Below, piece by piece: positions 18,228 through 27,990 of a DNA stretch of 64,000 bases. The DNA is from CALDTK01 sp045110575 (GTDB lineage: Bacteria > Bacteroidota > Bacteroidia > Chitinophagales > Saprospiraceae). The DNA lies in the NCBI GenBank assembly GCA_045110575.1, contig JBGCGF010000015.1:1-64000 (forward strand). Reading direction: 5' to 3'. A program made the translations under genes and the position numbers. The notes beneath the pieces were generated by a model. The model saw nothing but the letters and a program-made list of their open reading frames with translations. It was not told where the DNA came from and made no database searches. Each line of letters begins with the position of its first letter. Position 1 is the first letter of the stretch.

Positions 18228-18981
18228 CGTAATTATATTCTGAACACTATTATATGTGTTGAGTCTATACCGAGATTGATGACTCTTTGCTCAAGACAGC
18301 TACTCACTAGCAGAACTGAAAGCGATAGCAAACATTACAGCTACTCAATTCATAAACGAAACATGATATGATGACAGCCAGTGTAGTGTAGATTGAACAC
18401 AAGTACCACTCGGAGCGATTATTTACGGTAAGATACTCCAAGAGTGAGGATACAAATCTTGAACTGTAGGACACACAACAAATAACCGATGAAGCCTACG
18501 CAAGAACTACTGATTAAGAGCGAATAGAGGTACTAGATACGCTGATCGTAGCTATACATGGCAAGAATACTCTACAGTAGAAGATTGACTCATTGAACTA
18601 GCAAAGATGTACACTGATACAAGTATCTGATACAACTGTACTGTGAGTTACAAAGCGTTGTTTGCCTACATTATGTGACCAAGAGCGAATCCTAACGATT
18701 GATACATAACTTGAATGAACAAGTGACAGTATGTTCATAAGATACTATCGACATGGAAGAATTGGGCAAATGAGTATACTGGAAGTTTTATTAGTGACTC
18801 AAAAACTCTACTACCAGTATGACCTAGTGAAGCCAATAATGAGATTGAGGATATCAAAAATGATACTAGCGAAAACCTATGGAAGATAGCTAAGGATATG
18901 GAGGCTACATACCGACAAGCAAAGGAAGCTAAGGACAAAGCATGGAGAGAGTGCGTATCTGAATGAGTAACATGCAAGTAA
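18214..18981 (+). CDS. Secreted glucosaminidase/lysozyme-like protein (TGA=Gly)
   Basis: 255 residues with about 20 in-frame TGA. A signal peptide is followed by a region with ATQFINETGYDDSQCS, KILQEGGYKSGTVGHTTNN and YADRSYTWQEYSTVEDGL. The spacing of the Glu in KILQEGG, the NN and the aromatic SYTWQEYSTVEDG segment resembles the bacteriophage/flagellar N-acetylglucosaminidase fold. The assignment is moderate; the C-terminal 70 residues are a charged helix. Confidence 0.62.
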
Positions 18982-19181
18982 TGAACCTATACAAAAAGAA
19001 GACCTACTCTGATTGAGGAACCTACTACAGCCGAAAGCTCCCTAGTGGGTTGCGATCATATATTCTACATAAGGAGGGCAGGCGATATAGGGCAATACAG
19101 CTATGATGAACACCAGTGAGTGAGGTAAGTAAAGAGAGGATAGCAGAAATGTTTATTATTATAGATCAATGAAAGAACTAA
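18972..19181 (+). CDS. Small basic protein (TGA=Gly)
   Basis: 69 residues with four in-frame TGA. Strand-rich and basic (TYYSRKLPSGLRSYILHKEG). It resembles small integrase-arm-like or AP2-like DNA-binding folds only in general pattern. It overlaps both neighbours. Confidence 0.6.
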
Positions 19182-19363
19182 CAGCCCTAGGCATACAAGC
19201 TGATCTGAACATGCTAGTCAAAGCCTGAATAGACACTAAGGCCTACCAGAGAAGACTACTCACAGCTATCAACTTCTCAGACTTAGAGAAGTTGAAGGTG
19301 GTATGATACGAAGTGACAGCGGAGATACATGAACTTTTACAACCTAGTAACCGAAAGACTTAA
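19169..19363 (+). CDS. Small helical protein (TGA=Gly)
   Basis: 64 residues with two in-frame TGA. Its end overlaps by 4 bases the end of the convergent cargo gene at 19360. Last gene of the early recoded block before the T9SS cargo. No family is recognised. Confidence 0.6.
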
Positions 19364-19977
19364 AAGATTTTATATCCCACTTGTAGACGTATTGCGTAGG
19401 TGCTCATCATTGGGTTGTCGAAAATAGTATTATCTCCAAGGTTGAAATCGAACAATGCTCGCAAGTGTACGCGTTTTATTAAATATGATGTTGAAACAAC
19501 AGGTGCAACATATATATAGCTATCAATAGGGGTAATAGTAAGGTCGCGCTTGTAATATGATTCGACGTTATGTAGAATCTTCAATGACGCCCCAAGACTG
19601 AATGACATATTGTTTTCTAATGTATAGAGAAAGTGCTGTTCAACCATTGATGTTTTAAAAGAGTACGTTTCTGTTGGTATGAAAGGAAGAGGTGCTTCTT
19701 CAGTAGCTAGGCTCACTGTAAAAGTTGATGGATTAAACCCAGTTGATAGAAATAGCTGAGTACTCCAAGGAACATCCTCAGAGCCTAATCCTATAGTAAC
19801 GAAAGGACCTATATCCATGTTAGAGACTTTCGTTTCATAAAAGTCTCCATCATGTGCAAAGGAGTTGAAAGTGCCTTGCACCCCTCCTTCTATGCTTAGT
19901 GCCATGCCATTATTCGTCTGTGAAAACGAATAATGACAGTTCACTACACAAAGCAATAAGATAAACGGTCTAATCAT
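19360..19977 (-). CDS. Outer-membrane beta-barrel-like protein (standard code cargo)
   Basis: 205 residues from the start at 19977, which gives a clean signal peptide (PFILLLCVVNCHYSFSQ). The mature part alternates strands and ends with the aromatic pattern YAIRLQVGYKIF typical of outer-membrane barrels. It has no in-frame TGA. It overlaps the end of the upstream protease gene by 8 bases, so the two form an operon pointing against the phage genes. It may be a partner or channel for the secreted protease. Confidence 0.75.
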   Translation of the reverse strand: MIRPFILLLCVVNCHYSFSQTNNGMALSIEGGVQGTFNSFAHDGDFYETKVSNMDIGPFVTIGLGSEDVPWSTQLFLSTGFNPSTFTVSLATEEAPLPFIPTETYSFKTSMVEQHFLYTLENNMSFSLGASLKILHNVESYYKRDLTITPIDSYIYVAPVVSTSYLIKRVHLRALFDFNLGDNTIFDNPMMSTYAIRLQVGYKIF

Positions 19978-22165
19978 AGATGAATAGCTTGTAGCTGTGT
20001 TGAAGCCTGCTAGCATGCTTTGACCTAGAATTAATAATGTAAACTCCAGGACGAAGCATGCCGCCTTGGTTTCTCAAGCTACTCAAGTCACCTCTAAATA
20101 CTTGTTGTCCGCTTATATTGAAAACACTGATCTCTCCATCTAGCTTAGTTTCAAGCGTATGATCGTCTAAAACATCTTGCATAGTGATTCCTTGAGCATA
20201 GAGGTTGCCCGATGGAGCTTGTAACCCTTGAATATTGTAGTACTCTTCACAAGTAGGGTCTTGTCCATCACAATCGTAAATAGTCACAATATTTTCCTCT
20301 TGGTATGCAGGGCCATGCGAAATATTATACGCCACAATCTTAATCGTTTGAGGGTAGTATGGGAAGTCAGGAATACTTAAAAGGCTTAAGATGTCACACC
20401 CTTCTTGAGAGTTGCCCTGCATTCCGCACTCAGAGGTGTACTCAGTGCTTTGGCGGCCAACGATATAAAAGCGGTAAAGAGCATTAGGAACACCGTTAGT
20501 GATTCTGAACGTTTGACGTGGTGATTCTTCACAGAAATTACTTGGGCCACTAATTGTGAAATTACATAGCGATTCATCGTCAGTGTCAGGGTAAGGGGTT
20601 GGTACACAGATTTGATGCCATGCATCTGATATTGTACGGAATTCTGGGCTACACACACCGTATTGGAGAAGAGCTATATCCATAGTTGCTGCCATTAGAT
20701 CTGGATAGTCAGCGTTGAAAGGTGCCGTGTTCAATGCATTCATTAGCAATTGTACAACTTCTAAGAGGGGTATATTCCCTTCTCCTTCTGAAGCAACAAG
20801 ATAAGCCCAATGGCCAAGTGGTTCAGCTCTTGTATGTACATCGTTTACCAAATGTTGAACATCAGTGAAGCAATCATGAGCAGGGTTCTGCAAATCACGA
20901 AAGCCTAAAGCTGGATTGTCATCACCAATTACCCAATCTACTTCGCCTCCTTGAAATACAGACTCAATATAGGTTCCAAATATATCAGAAATTCCTTCGT
21001 GCAAGCTTTTGCCAAATGATCCGAAAGGAGATAAGTAATCATAAAGATAGACGTGAGATAGCTCATGTCCAGTAATATCTATCAAAGAGTATATGTCTCC
21101 ATCTGAATCATTTCCAAAGCCAATATAGGCCTTCTCTAAATCTGAATCTCTCATTGCTTTTGCATTGCCTCCTGCCATATTTGCTGCAACATGAACTTCT
21201 TCAAATTCAATACCTAATCCATCGAATATTCCTATCGTAGTAGTCACTGCATAGTGGGCTTGATAAACAGAAATGTGCGCATGACTTTCATCCCAACCAT
21301 CATTTATAGGTGAAGTTGGAATGAAGAGAGGGATGAATTGAGATATAGAAAGATTCTTTACCGTCGGAGTACCACCTAAGTTGTATGTTAATACGCGACC
21401 ATCGCTGGAAACTAGTTCGGTACTATTAGGGCCTTTGTCTCGGTCGTCTAGATTAACCGTACCATAAGTATCTGTTGGGGCTTCTTTAAAATCTGCTGCA
21501 TCTTCGTCGTAAATAATTGATAGATTTTGCAAATCTATAACTGCATTTCGGGGAGAACCAGAGATTGAAGAGTAGTTAATATCTGCAACTAACCTGTATG
21601 TACAGTCTTCTGTAGTTGGCTTACGATATACTTTACTTACTGATTTTATGTCTAAAAGACTTATCTCCAATATCTCGGCAGCATCTACATCTGCCATTGA
21701 ATACTCACTAGGATTGCTAGGAGATAGATTATCAATTAGATTCGGGTTGAAGAATGTGATGAGATTATCACAAGGCCCATTGGGGCCATCTGGTAGATCT
21801 GCAGACCTTGCGTGTATGACCGTTACACCTCCGCCGATCACCCGTATTCCGTGGACTTCTTGTTCATAAAAAGTAAAAGCTTTTTCATCATCGAAAGCAT
21901 CTGTATTAGTGCGAATGTATTCTAATGAATGACCTTCTGCAGTTAATCCTCCTAACAACGATGAAGGGTCTTCGTAGAATGCTTCATTCAGTTCATCGTT
22001 TGGGTGAACCAGTCTCATTCCAAAGGTATTGATTATGGAAGTAGATTCACCTTGACCTAGCGTTGCGAAGAGGCTTGATTGGTCTCCACAAGGGTTTGAA
22101 TCTTGTGCATACGAGATTGCTAGTGATGAAATGAAGGATAAACAGAAAATTAGTATCGTTCTCAT
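19970..22165 (-). CDS. T9SS-secreted thermolysin-family metalloprotease (standard code cargo)
   Basis: 731 residues from the start at 22165, chosen because it opens a signal peptide (ILIFCLSFISSLAISYAQ). A propeptide is followed by an M4-type catalytic domain: GHELSHVYLYDY (zinc and catalytic Glu), KSLHEGISDIFG (third ligand) and VHTRAEPLGHWAYL (catalytic His region). The C-terminus is a T9SS sorting domain (SVFNISGQQVF ... LRPGVYIIN). There is no in-frame TGA in over 700 codons. T9SS occurs only in Bacteroidetes and relatives, so this cargo is adapted to a host with that system. Confidence 0.9.
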   Translation of the reverse strand: MRTILIFCLSFISSLAISYAQDSNPCGDQSSLFATLGQGESTSIINTFGMRLVHPNDELNEAFYEDPSSLLGGLTAEGHSLEYIRTNTDAFDDEKAFTFYEQEVHGIRVIGGGVTVIHARSADLPDGPNGPCDNLITFFNPNLIDNLSPSNPSEYSMADVDAAEILEISLLDIKSVSKVYRKPTTEDCTYRLVADINYSSISGSPRNAVIDLQNLSIIYDEDAADFKEAPTDTYGTVNLDDRDKGPNSTELVSSDGRVLTYNLGGTPTVKNLSISQFIPLFIPTSPINDGWDESHAHISVYQAHYAVTTTIGIFDGLGIEFEEVHVAANMAGGNAKAMRDSDLEKAYIGFGNDSDGDIYSLIDITGHELSHVYLYDYLSPFGSFGKSLHEGISDIFGTYIESVFQGGEVDWVIGDDNPALGFRDLQNPAHDCFTDVQHLVNDVHTRAEPLGHWAYLVASEGEGNIPLLEVVQLLMNALNTAPFNADYPDLMAATMDIALLQYGVCSPEFRTISDAWHQICVPTPYPDTDDESLCNFTISGPSNFCEESPRQTFRITNGVPNALYRFYIVGRQSTEYTSECGMQGNSQEGCDILSLLSIPDFPYYPQTIKIVAYNISHGPAYQEENIVTIYDCDGQDPTCEEYYNIQGLQAPSGNLYAQGITMQDVLDDHTLETKLDGEISVFNISGQQVFRGDLSSLRNQGGMLRPGVYIINSRSKHASRLQHSYKLFIYD

Positions 22166-22363
22166 GATTATGAATTTAGGTTTACGTGCAATATAAAGGA
22201 TTCTGTGGCATATCGCATAGCAGTGCATCCCTTTTTTCTGCTAATTTTATGCAATTTGTTTTACTTTCTGGTTATTTTTAATACAATTCATGTAAGAAAG
22301 AAGTTTAACTGATAGCACTCTGTTTAGGATAGGAGATTACGTTTTACGATTTGATATTGAGGA

Positions 22364-22558
22364 ATGCCTGAATACATAACCCTGACAAGCCTATACGACA
22401 AAATGCCTTGAACAGAACACACCATATGATACATTCTATCAAGTAAAGGGAAGGAACAAACACCAGAGACTCAAGAGATGCTAGACGCATGCATGAAAGA
22501 GTTTAGGGAAGAAGGATGACTAAAGGTTGAAGCCCCTAACCAAGAAATCAATGACTAG
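22364..22558 (+). CDS. Small hypothetical protein (TGA=Gly)
   Basis: 64 residues with three in-frame TGA (SLYDKMPGTEHTIGYILSS). It lies between the two cargo blocks, preceded by TTGAGGA, and overlaps the next gene by 8 bases. No family is recognised. Confidence 0.65.
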
Positions 22559-22706
22559 AGGACAAAGAAACCTACTAAAAGCTATAGGAGCACTAGCAGT
22601 GTTCTACATCATAGTGTTTGTGATCTTCCCATGGACGTGCATCTTTCAAAGGTTCACAACCGTTACAGGAGAGCTACCAGCGAGACGTGAATTGAAGACT
22701 AGATAG
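22551..22706 (+). CDS. Single-span membrane protein
   Basis: 51 residues with one hydrophobic helix (AIGALAVFYIIVFVIFPW) and a basic tail. No in-frame TGA, but its start lies inside the recoded gene before it, so it belongs to that operon. Confidence 0.6.
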   Translation: MTRGQRNLLKAIGALAVFYIIVFVIFPWTCIFQRFTTVTGELPARRELKTR

Positions 22707-22762
22707 CGCAATTTGTGCAATAATATCACTTTTCAAACGATTTGTTGTGTTATCTTTATCCT

Positions 22763-24391
22763 ATGAGTGCAACAGCAGCAGAGATCAAAGCAACAGGTGC
22801 AACATTTACTCCGCAGGGCATGGGAGTGCTTGTAGCTGAGAGAATTGCACAAGCATGCGATTTTGACGGTTCAGAGCTTAAAGTACTCGACCCGTCATGT
22901 GGTGACGGAATCCTTCTCGACTCTATGAAGTCAGTTCTGGACTCTCGAAACGAATTGTTTTCACTTACGGGGTATGACATTAACCCAACTTATCTCAATA
23001 CGGCTAAAGAAGTTGTTTCGGATTACCGAGCAACTTTTTTGCAAGATGACTTCTTAGGCTTCGATTTTGATGAAGTGTCCTTTGATGCTGATATAGTCAT
23101 TGCTAATCCTCCTTATGTGAGGACTCAAGTGTTGGGTGCGGACTATGCACAGAAGATAGCTAAGCAGTTTGGGTTGAAGGGTAGGGTAGACCTCTATCAT
23201 GCTTTTCTTATTCAGATGACCAACGCTCTAAAGGAGGGAGGCATACTCGGTGTAATTACCTCTAACAGGTTTATATCTACTAAGGCAGGTGCTAGCGTCC
23301 GTAAGTTTCTGCAAGAGAACTACGACATACTAGAGGTGCTAGACCTAGGAGATACGGATCTATTTGATGCAGCAGTCCTACCAGCAATAACAATCGCTAG
23401 AAAGAAAACTAATTCAGATGATGAGGAAGCTCAGTTCATTCGGGTATACAAGTCAAAGGAGCAATCAGACCACGAAGTAGATTCCGTTTACAATCTATTC
23501 GATAGTATAGTAGATGGAGTGTACGAAGCTGATGGAATTACCTATTCTCGTAACTCTGGTCAGTTGCGCTTTCTGCGCGATAAGGAGGCTTCTTGGACGA
23601 TGCTTACAAACGAAGAACTCAAGTGGGTCACTAAGCTCGAATCCAATGCTCCTACTCGCGTCAAAGATCACTTCAAGGTGAGGGTAGGGATAAAGAGTAC
23701 GGCAGACGATGTGTTTTTGAATACCAAAGAGCCTGAGCGTTTTAAGGGGCTAGAGCAGGATATTATCTACGACCTAATTAGCGGCCACAATATTTCACCT
23801 TGGAGTCTTGATACAACGAAGCAATTGCAAGTACTCTATCCTTATGATCTTTCTCAAGACAAGAGAGTAGCACTCGATATTGAAGACTACCCAAAGGCTT
23901 ACAAGTTCTTACTCGAATTCAAAGAGAGGCTTGAATCTCGCTCGTATCTCATTAACGGAGGTAGACAATGGTTCGAGCTATGGGTACCACAACGCCCTAG
24001 CCATTGGGAATTGCCTAAACTGGTATTTCCAGACATAAGCCCAGAGCCAAAGTTTTTCTATGATGATGAAGGGCGTATCGTAAACGGCAATTGTTATTGG
24101 ATAGCAGCCTTCAATAAAGACGAAGAAGAGATATTGACGCTACTGCAGGGTGTTGCGAACTCGAAGGTGATGGTCAAGTATCACGATCTCATGTACCCAA
24201 ATAAGCTCTATGCGGGTAGACGCAGGTATATGTCTCAGTACGTAGAGAACTACCCACTACCAGACATTGACCACCCAAGTTCGCAAACGGTAGTTAAGCT
24301 AGTACGTAAGGCAAGAAATAAGCCTACCGAAAAACTACTCCTCCAAATCGAGGAGGCCGTCGCTACCGCTTTCGGGTTCGCCCCAAAATGA
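22763..24391 (+). CDS. N6-adenine DNA methyltransferase of a type II R-M system (standard code)
   Basis: 542 residues; the start at 22763 (MSATAAEIK) fits better than 22742. SAM motif I is KVLDPSCGDGILL near residue 45 and the catalytic motif is IANPPYVR near 118, typical of TaqI/Eco57I-like adenine methylases with a C-terminal target-recognition region. It ends in TGA followed two codons later by TAG. No in-frame TGA. Its 3' end overlaps the convergent endonuclease gene by 57 bases. It protects host and prophage DNA in the lysogen. Confidence 0.92.
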   Translation: MSATAAEIKATGATFTPQGMGVLVAERIAQACDFDGSELKVLDPSCGDGILLDSMKSVLDSRNELFSLTGYDINPTYLNTAKEVVSDYRATFLQDDFLGFDFDEVSFDADIVIANPPYVRTQVLGADYAQKIAKQFGLKGRVDLYHAFLIQMTNALKEGGILGVITSNRFISTKAGASVRKFLQENYDILEVLDLGDTDLFDAAVLPAITIARKKTNSDDEEAQFIRVYKSKEQSDHEVDSVYNLFDSIVDGVYEADGITYSRNSGQLRFLRDKEASWTMLTNEELKWVTKLESNAPTRVKDHFKVRVGIKSTADDVFLNTKEPERFKGLEQDIIYDLISGHNISPWSLDTTKQLQVLYPYDLSQDKRVALDIEDYPKAYKFLLEFKERLESRSYLINGGRQWFELWVPQRPSHWELPKLVFPDISPEPKFFYDDEGRIVNGNCYWIAAFNKDEEEILTLLQGVANSKVMVKYHDLMYPNKLYAGRRRYMSQYVENYPLPDIDHPSSQTVVKLVRKARNKPTEKLLLQIEEAVATAFGFAPK

Positions 24392-25420
24392 TTTAGGTAG
24401 AGGTATCTGGAGTTTTGTGTTCTTGACGTTCCCTTGGAATTGACGCATCCTAGTAAAGAATTGGTTACCGCTTACTATCACGAACCCACTTACGGTAATG
24501 GTCTCGCCGTCAGTATCACCTGCTACGACTAGATAGCGGACATCACAGTATCTAATCTCTCTACCTTCAATAGCGGGTAAAGCGGAGACTTCTTTTGAAG
24601 ATGGGAGTACTAGCCCAAGGTCGATTGTCTGCTTCGTCTGGAGTTTGATCTCAAGCAGTTGCTCTGTGATGTCAGGAAATTGACCGCTATCTGCGTAACT
24701 ATGATATCCTAAAAGCTCACAAATCACTCCATGTAGTACAGCTCCTCTGTTACGATCTTGACTTTTGCCAGGATCGCTCATCGTTCTCTCTAAGAGGTGT
24801 TCAATCTTATCTCCTAATTCCTCAATAGACATTAGCGACTCTTGAGTAGCGTAGTCTGTGGGTGAACCAGCTATTGGAGCCCCGATTCTGCTACCTGTGA
24901 TAGCCTTTATATTTTCCGTGTCGCTTCCTACCACTTCCTTACCTATTGGCCTAGGCATGAAACTGGCTTGGAGTTTCGAAGTCAATTTTCCAGTTTTATC
25001 ATAGTCTGCTAATTGCAGGCCTAGGATGACTGTAACTTTAGTTACTACATCAGACTCATCAATTCCGACTACTGCATATCGCCTCGTCGGGTCTACTTCT
25101 TGTCCCCAAACTTGAAGATTCTTAGCACTTTGAGCAAATACATCCAACTTTTGTGCGGTGAATCGTGGCTTAACTCTTTTGAAAGTCTTAGGTCTTGAGT
25201 ATCCTAAAGCATCACAAACGTCAAACTTGACGAATTTGCTCCTTGATTTGACCGCCATGTCAGGATAAGAATTCCCTACCAACTCAGCGCTTAAGATAGC
25301 CTCCAGCTCGTCTAGGCTGTAATAAGCTGGTGATGAGGTTGGTATAGTTGTGTATAAGTTTAAATTCGATGTCCGAATAGCTGCGCGTTTAAGTAGTGCA
25401 CTCTCTAAGGGTTTAATCAT
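24335..25420 (-). CDS. Type II restriction endonuclease (standard code)
   Basis: 361 residues, convergent with the methyltransferase gene. The PD-(D/E)xK motif is visible near residues 245-260 as FPDITEQLLEIK: PD, then E-x-K. The genomic pairing with an adenine methylase makes a type II R-M module that would restrict competing phages. The recognition sequence cannot be inferred. It has no in-frame TGA and ends in TAG. Confidence 0.85.
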   Translation of the reverse strand: MIKPLESALLKRAAIRTSNLNLYTTIPTSSPAYYSLDELEAILSAELVGNSYPDMAVKSRSKFVKFDVCDALGYSRPKTFKRVKPRFTAQKLDVFAQSAKNLQVWGQEVDPTRRYAVVGIDESDVVTKVTVILGLQLADYDKTGKLTSKLQASFMPRPIGKEVVGSDTENIKAITGSRIGAPIAGSPTDYATQESLMSIEELGDKIEHLLERTMSDPGKSQDRNRGAVLHGVICELLGYHSYADSGQFPDITEQLLEIKLQTKQTIDLGLVLPSSKEVSALPAIEGREIRYCDVRYLVVAGDTDGETITVSGFVIVSGNQFFTRMRQFQGNVKNTKLQIPLPKSFWGEPESGSDGLLDLEE

Positions 25421-25540
25421 TGCACAGTGTAAATCGATTTTCCGACTTCACAAAGTTTTCACTCAGCTATTGGGCGTCAGGTAGAGAACTAGATGACACA
25501 AATTGTTATTAAGTGTATTGGCGTGAGCTATATTTGCACG

Positions 25541-25744
25541 ATGACTAAAGAGGATGTAGCTTTTGAATTGAAGCAAGCTGAACGCAGGCTTGACGAGCAC
25601 GAGACGATGATGAGACGAGAGGAGTCACTCTCTGATCGGAGCAGTAAGACTATGTCTGACTATGAGAAATGGGATAGGTTGGCTGATTTACAAATGAGGG
25701 TGCAGAATCTCAAAGCACAGTTGGGCAGCACCCATAAGCAATAA
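25541..25744 (+). CDS. Small coiled-coil protein next to the R-M genes
   Basis: 67 residues from the preferred start at 25541 (MTKEDVAFELKQAERR); an upstream in-frame start at 25493 is possible. Entirely helical and charged. No TGA and TAA stop. It lies upstream of, and divergent from, the endonuclease; its size would suit an R-M control protein but no HTH is evident. Confidence 0.6.
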   Translation: MTKEDVAFELKQAERRLDEHETMMRREESLSDRSSKTMSDYEKWDRLADLQMRVQNLKAQLGSTHKQ

Positions 25745-25792
25745 TCTAGGTTTGTAGATTGGCATCAAATATGGAGAGCTTAAGTCACTATT

Positions 25793-26017
25793 ATGGATTT
25801 AGACACACCTATCGCATATCTCATCAGAATCATTTTTGCATTCGGTGGCGCTATCGGAGGAGCGGTTTTTACCATGTTATGTATTCAGGCGCTTTACAAT
25901 CATATTGCAGATAATACTAGGCTTCCAGAGTTCTACTTTCCGAAGTATGTATGGATATCCTATTATTTCTTATGGGTATTCTTTATGTATAGTTACGGCC
26001 CATCTAGAGGTATTTGA
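25793..26017 (+). CDS. Small two-helix membrane protein
   Basis: 74 residues with two hydrophobic segments (IIFAFGGAIGGAVFTMLC; ISYYFLWVFFMY). It ends in TGA; the next in-frame TAA/TAG is 14 codons on. Function unknown. Part of the standard-code cargo block. Confidence 0.55.
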   Translation: MDLDTPIAYLIRIIFAFGGAIGGAVFTMLCIQALYNHIADNTRLPEFYFPKYVWISYYFLWVFFMYSYGPSRGI

Positions 26018-26357
26018 AAATCAGAGTTACATTCAAGTACTATAGTTCAGTTCGGCTAACTAGCATTGTCTACGCTTGAAGGACTTAAGCTTCAATTTGT
26101 AGAGGGTTTTTTTCTGTTGAGAACGGCCCTTACGCCTCTTAATTACATATGTAGCGGGTTTGAAATCCTGATTTTGATTGAATATCCATATTTAAGAGAA
26201 TTGGCTAATGTTAATTAAAGACAATATTGATTAATATGTCAGATTTTGCAAATCTTAGAAAAACTTCTTCGATTATTCCACACTAAACTATTTTTTTCAT
26301 GGAAAGTGCTAACTTAGCAGTGTAAATCAGCTCTCAAAACTAATTATTTTACTGGCC
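26018..26357. other. Intergenic region in the cargo block
   Basis: 340 bases, very A/T-rich. A TTGAAG/CTTCAA hairpin near 26078-26098, followed after a short spacer by a T run, may terminate the upstream gene. The promoter of the lipoprotein gene at 26358 must lie here. No tRNA or coding stretch in either code was seen. Confidence 0.45.
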
Positions 26358-27869
26358 ATGCAAATATGCAAGTACTTCGCAACACTGATTCTAGCTTCCA
26401 CTCTCTTGTCATGCAGTAATTCTATCGTAGAATCAATAAAGTTTGATCCCCTATACAAAAGAGAGGCTATGATGGCTTACAAACTTCCTATTTCTGAACT
26501 TACAATAAAAGTGAAAGCTAAATACAAAGTGGAAGTCAATAGGAAGAATATGATGGTCGTTAAACAAAGGCCTCAACTCTTATCTACATCATATGAGGTC
26601 ACTACATCTACTGTTGCAGATGAGTCTAACACATATTTACTTAGATATCGAAATCATGCTGCTGCTGAGGATGAAGTTACTTTCACCGTAGATCATCAAG
26701 GTCTATTGAATAAGGGAATCACTGTATCCTCCGATAGAACTGCAGCATTTGTCTCTAAGTTGACCGATGTTTCTACAATTTTATCAGAAAGGACAACCTC
26801 AGAGTCTCATAGAGGTTTACTAGAAAGTTATATTGCAATAATAGATTATGAAGGAGTAGTTACTAAGAAGCTCGACGAATCAGCTGGTACATACTTTACT
26901 GCAGTGCTGCACCCATCTTTTGTAGTTAATGTCCCGCCTCTGATAAAAGAATCAATATCTGTTGATAGCAAAAAAGAAACTTTTGTCTATAAGCACTCCG
27001 CTGACAAATCTAAGAGTTCAAATGACAGTACAATTGTCGTATCTGCTACGCGCAAAAGTTCAAAAAATGAGACAGTTCCAGTATACAGCAGTGGCACTCT
27101 TCATGTAGGCATCACCTTACCAGAGGAGCTGTTTACAGGCAATTTAGCTTTAAAGAAACGACTTGATGATTTGTCTGATGATGAAAAAGCACGAGTGAAA
27201 AAACTGAAAGAGGCCAAAAGAAAGGGGATAATCACAAGGCTTTCAAGCGTAGGAGAGGTGCGTGCATTAGCAGATCCGAATGTTACTAATATTGCGCTTG
27301 ATTTAGTCTTGAATTCTCCCGTTTATCAAATCTCCTACATACGGCCTGAGAGGGAATTCATAATTCCTTTAAGAAGAACCACTTTTTCAGAAAGAAAAGA
27401 TAGCATAATTTTGAGTAAAGGTCTTGTTTCAACATCAATGACACGGACAGGCTCATCTTTGGAAGGTGTTGCATCTATTCCTATAGACATTGCAAAAGCT
27501 ATTGTCTCTATACCTGCTGAAATACTCCAGATAAAGCTTAACAATACTAATAGCCGCAAAGATCTTGAGACAGCACTGCTATCATTGACTAACGAACAAA
27601 CTAAAACGGAAGCCTACTCATCTACAAGTGAAGAGCGTCTTGCTCAGGCTATACAAACTATCCAGAATTCGGGCTTAACTTTGGATTTAAGTACATTGAC
27701 AGCATTGCAGGGAATTGATAATCAGCCTGCTAACGCGGCTTCAACTATTCAGTCGGTAAATTTAGCAGCGGAGAAAGTTTCGTTGGAAATTGAAATGCAG
27801 AAATTACAAAATGAAATGCTAAGAATTGAGGTCGAGAAGCTCCGACAGCAGATTGATGCCGAGAACTAA
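26358..27869 (+). CDS. Large predicted lipoprotein (standard code cargo)
   Basis: 503 residues with a lipoprotein signal (LILASTLLSCSN, Cys near residue 19). The middle alternates strands and polar stretches. The last 40 residues are a coiled coil (EKVSLEIEMQKLQNEMLRIE). There is no in-frame TGA in 503 codons, although it lies just upstream of recoded terminase genes. A surface-exposed lipoprotein made in the lysogen could block superinfection or alter the envelope. The family is unknown. Confidence 0.7.
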   Translation: MQICKYFATLILASTLLSCSNSIVESIKFDPLYKREAMMAYKLPISELTIKVKAKYKVEVNRKNMMVVKQRPQLLSTSYEVTTSTVADESNTYLLRYRNHAAAEDEVTFTVDHQGLLNKGITVSSDRTAAFVSKLTDVSTILSERTTSESHRGLLESYIAIIDYEGVVTKKLDESAGTYFTAVLHPSFVVNVPPLIKESISVDSKKETFVYKHSADKSKSSNDSTIVVSATRKSSKNETVPVYSSGTLHVGITLPEELFTGNLALKKRLDDLSDDEKARVKKLKEAKRKGIITRLSSVGEVRALADPNVTNIALDLVLNSPVYQISYIRPEREFIIPLRRTTFSERKDSIILSKGLVSTSMTRTGSSLEGVASIPIDIAKAIVSIPAEILQIKLNNTNSRKDLETALLSLTNEQTKTEAYSSTSEERLAQAIQTIQNSGLTLDLSTLTALQGIDNQPANAASTIQSVNLAAEKVSLEIEMQKLQNEMLRIEVEKLRQQIDAEN

Positions 27870-27941
27870 GTAGCCTTTACTTCAATAGTTTACTTTAGTT
27901 TGGATGCAATATTTTTTTTCGAGTTCTATGTGATCTGACAC

Positions 27942-27970
27942 TTGACAAACATATGTAATAAAGTTACAAA
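27942..27970 (+). promoter_or_regulatory. Sigma-70-like promoter before the terminase/morphogenesis block
   Basis: TTGACA, exactly 17 bases, then TACAAA, 21 bases upstream of the small terminase start. It has the best -35 match I noticed in the prophage, in the right place to drive the late operon. Confidence 0.5.
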
Positions 27971-27990
27971 TACATATTTAGCCTACACTG

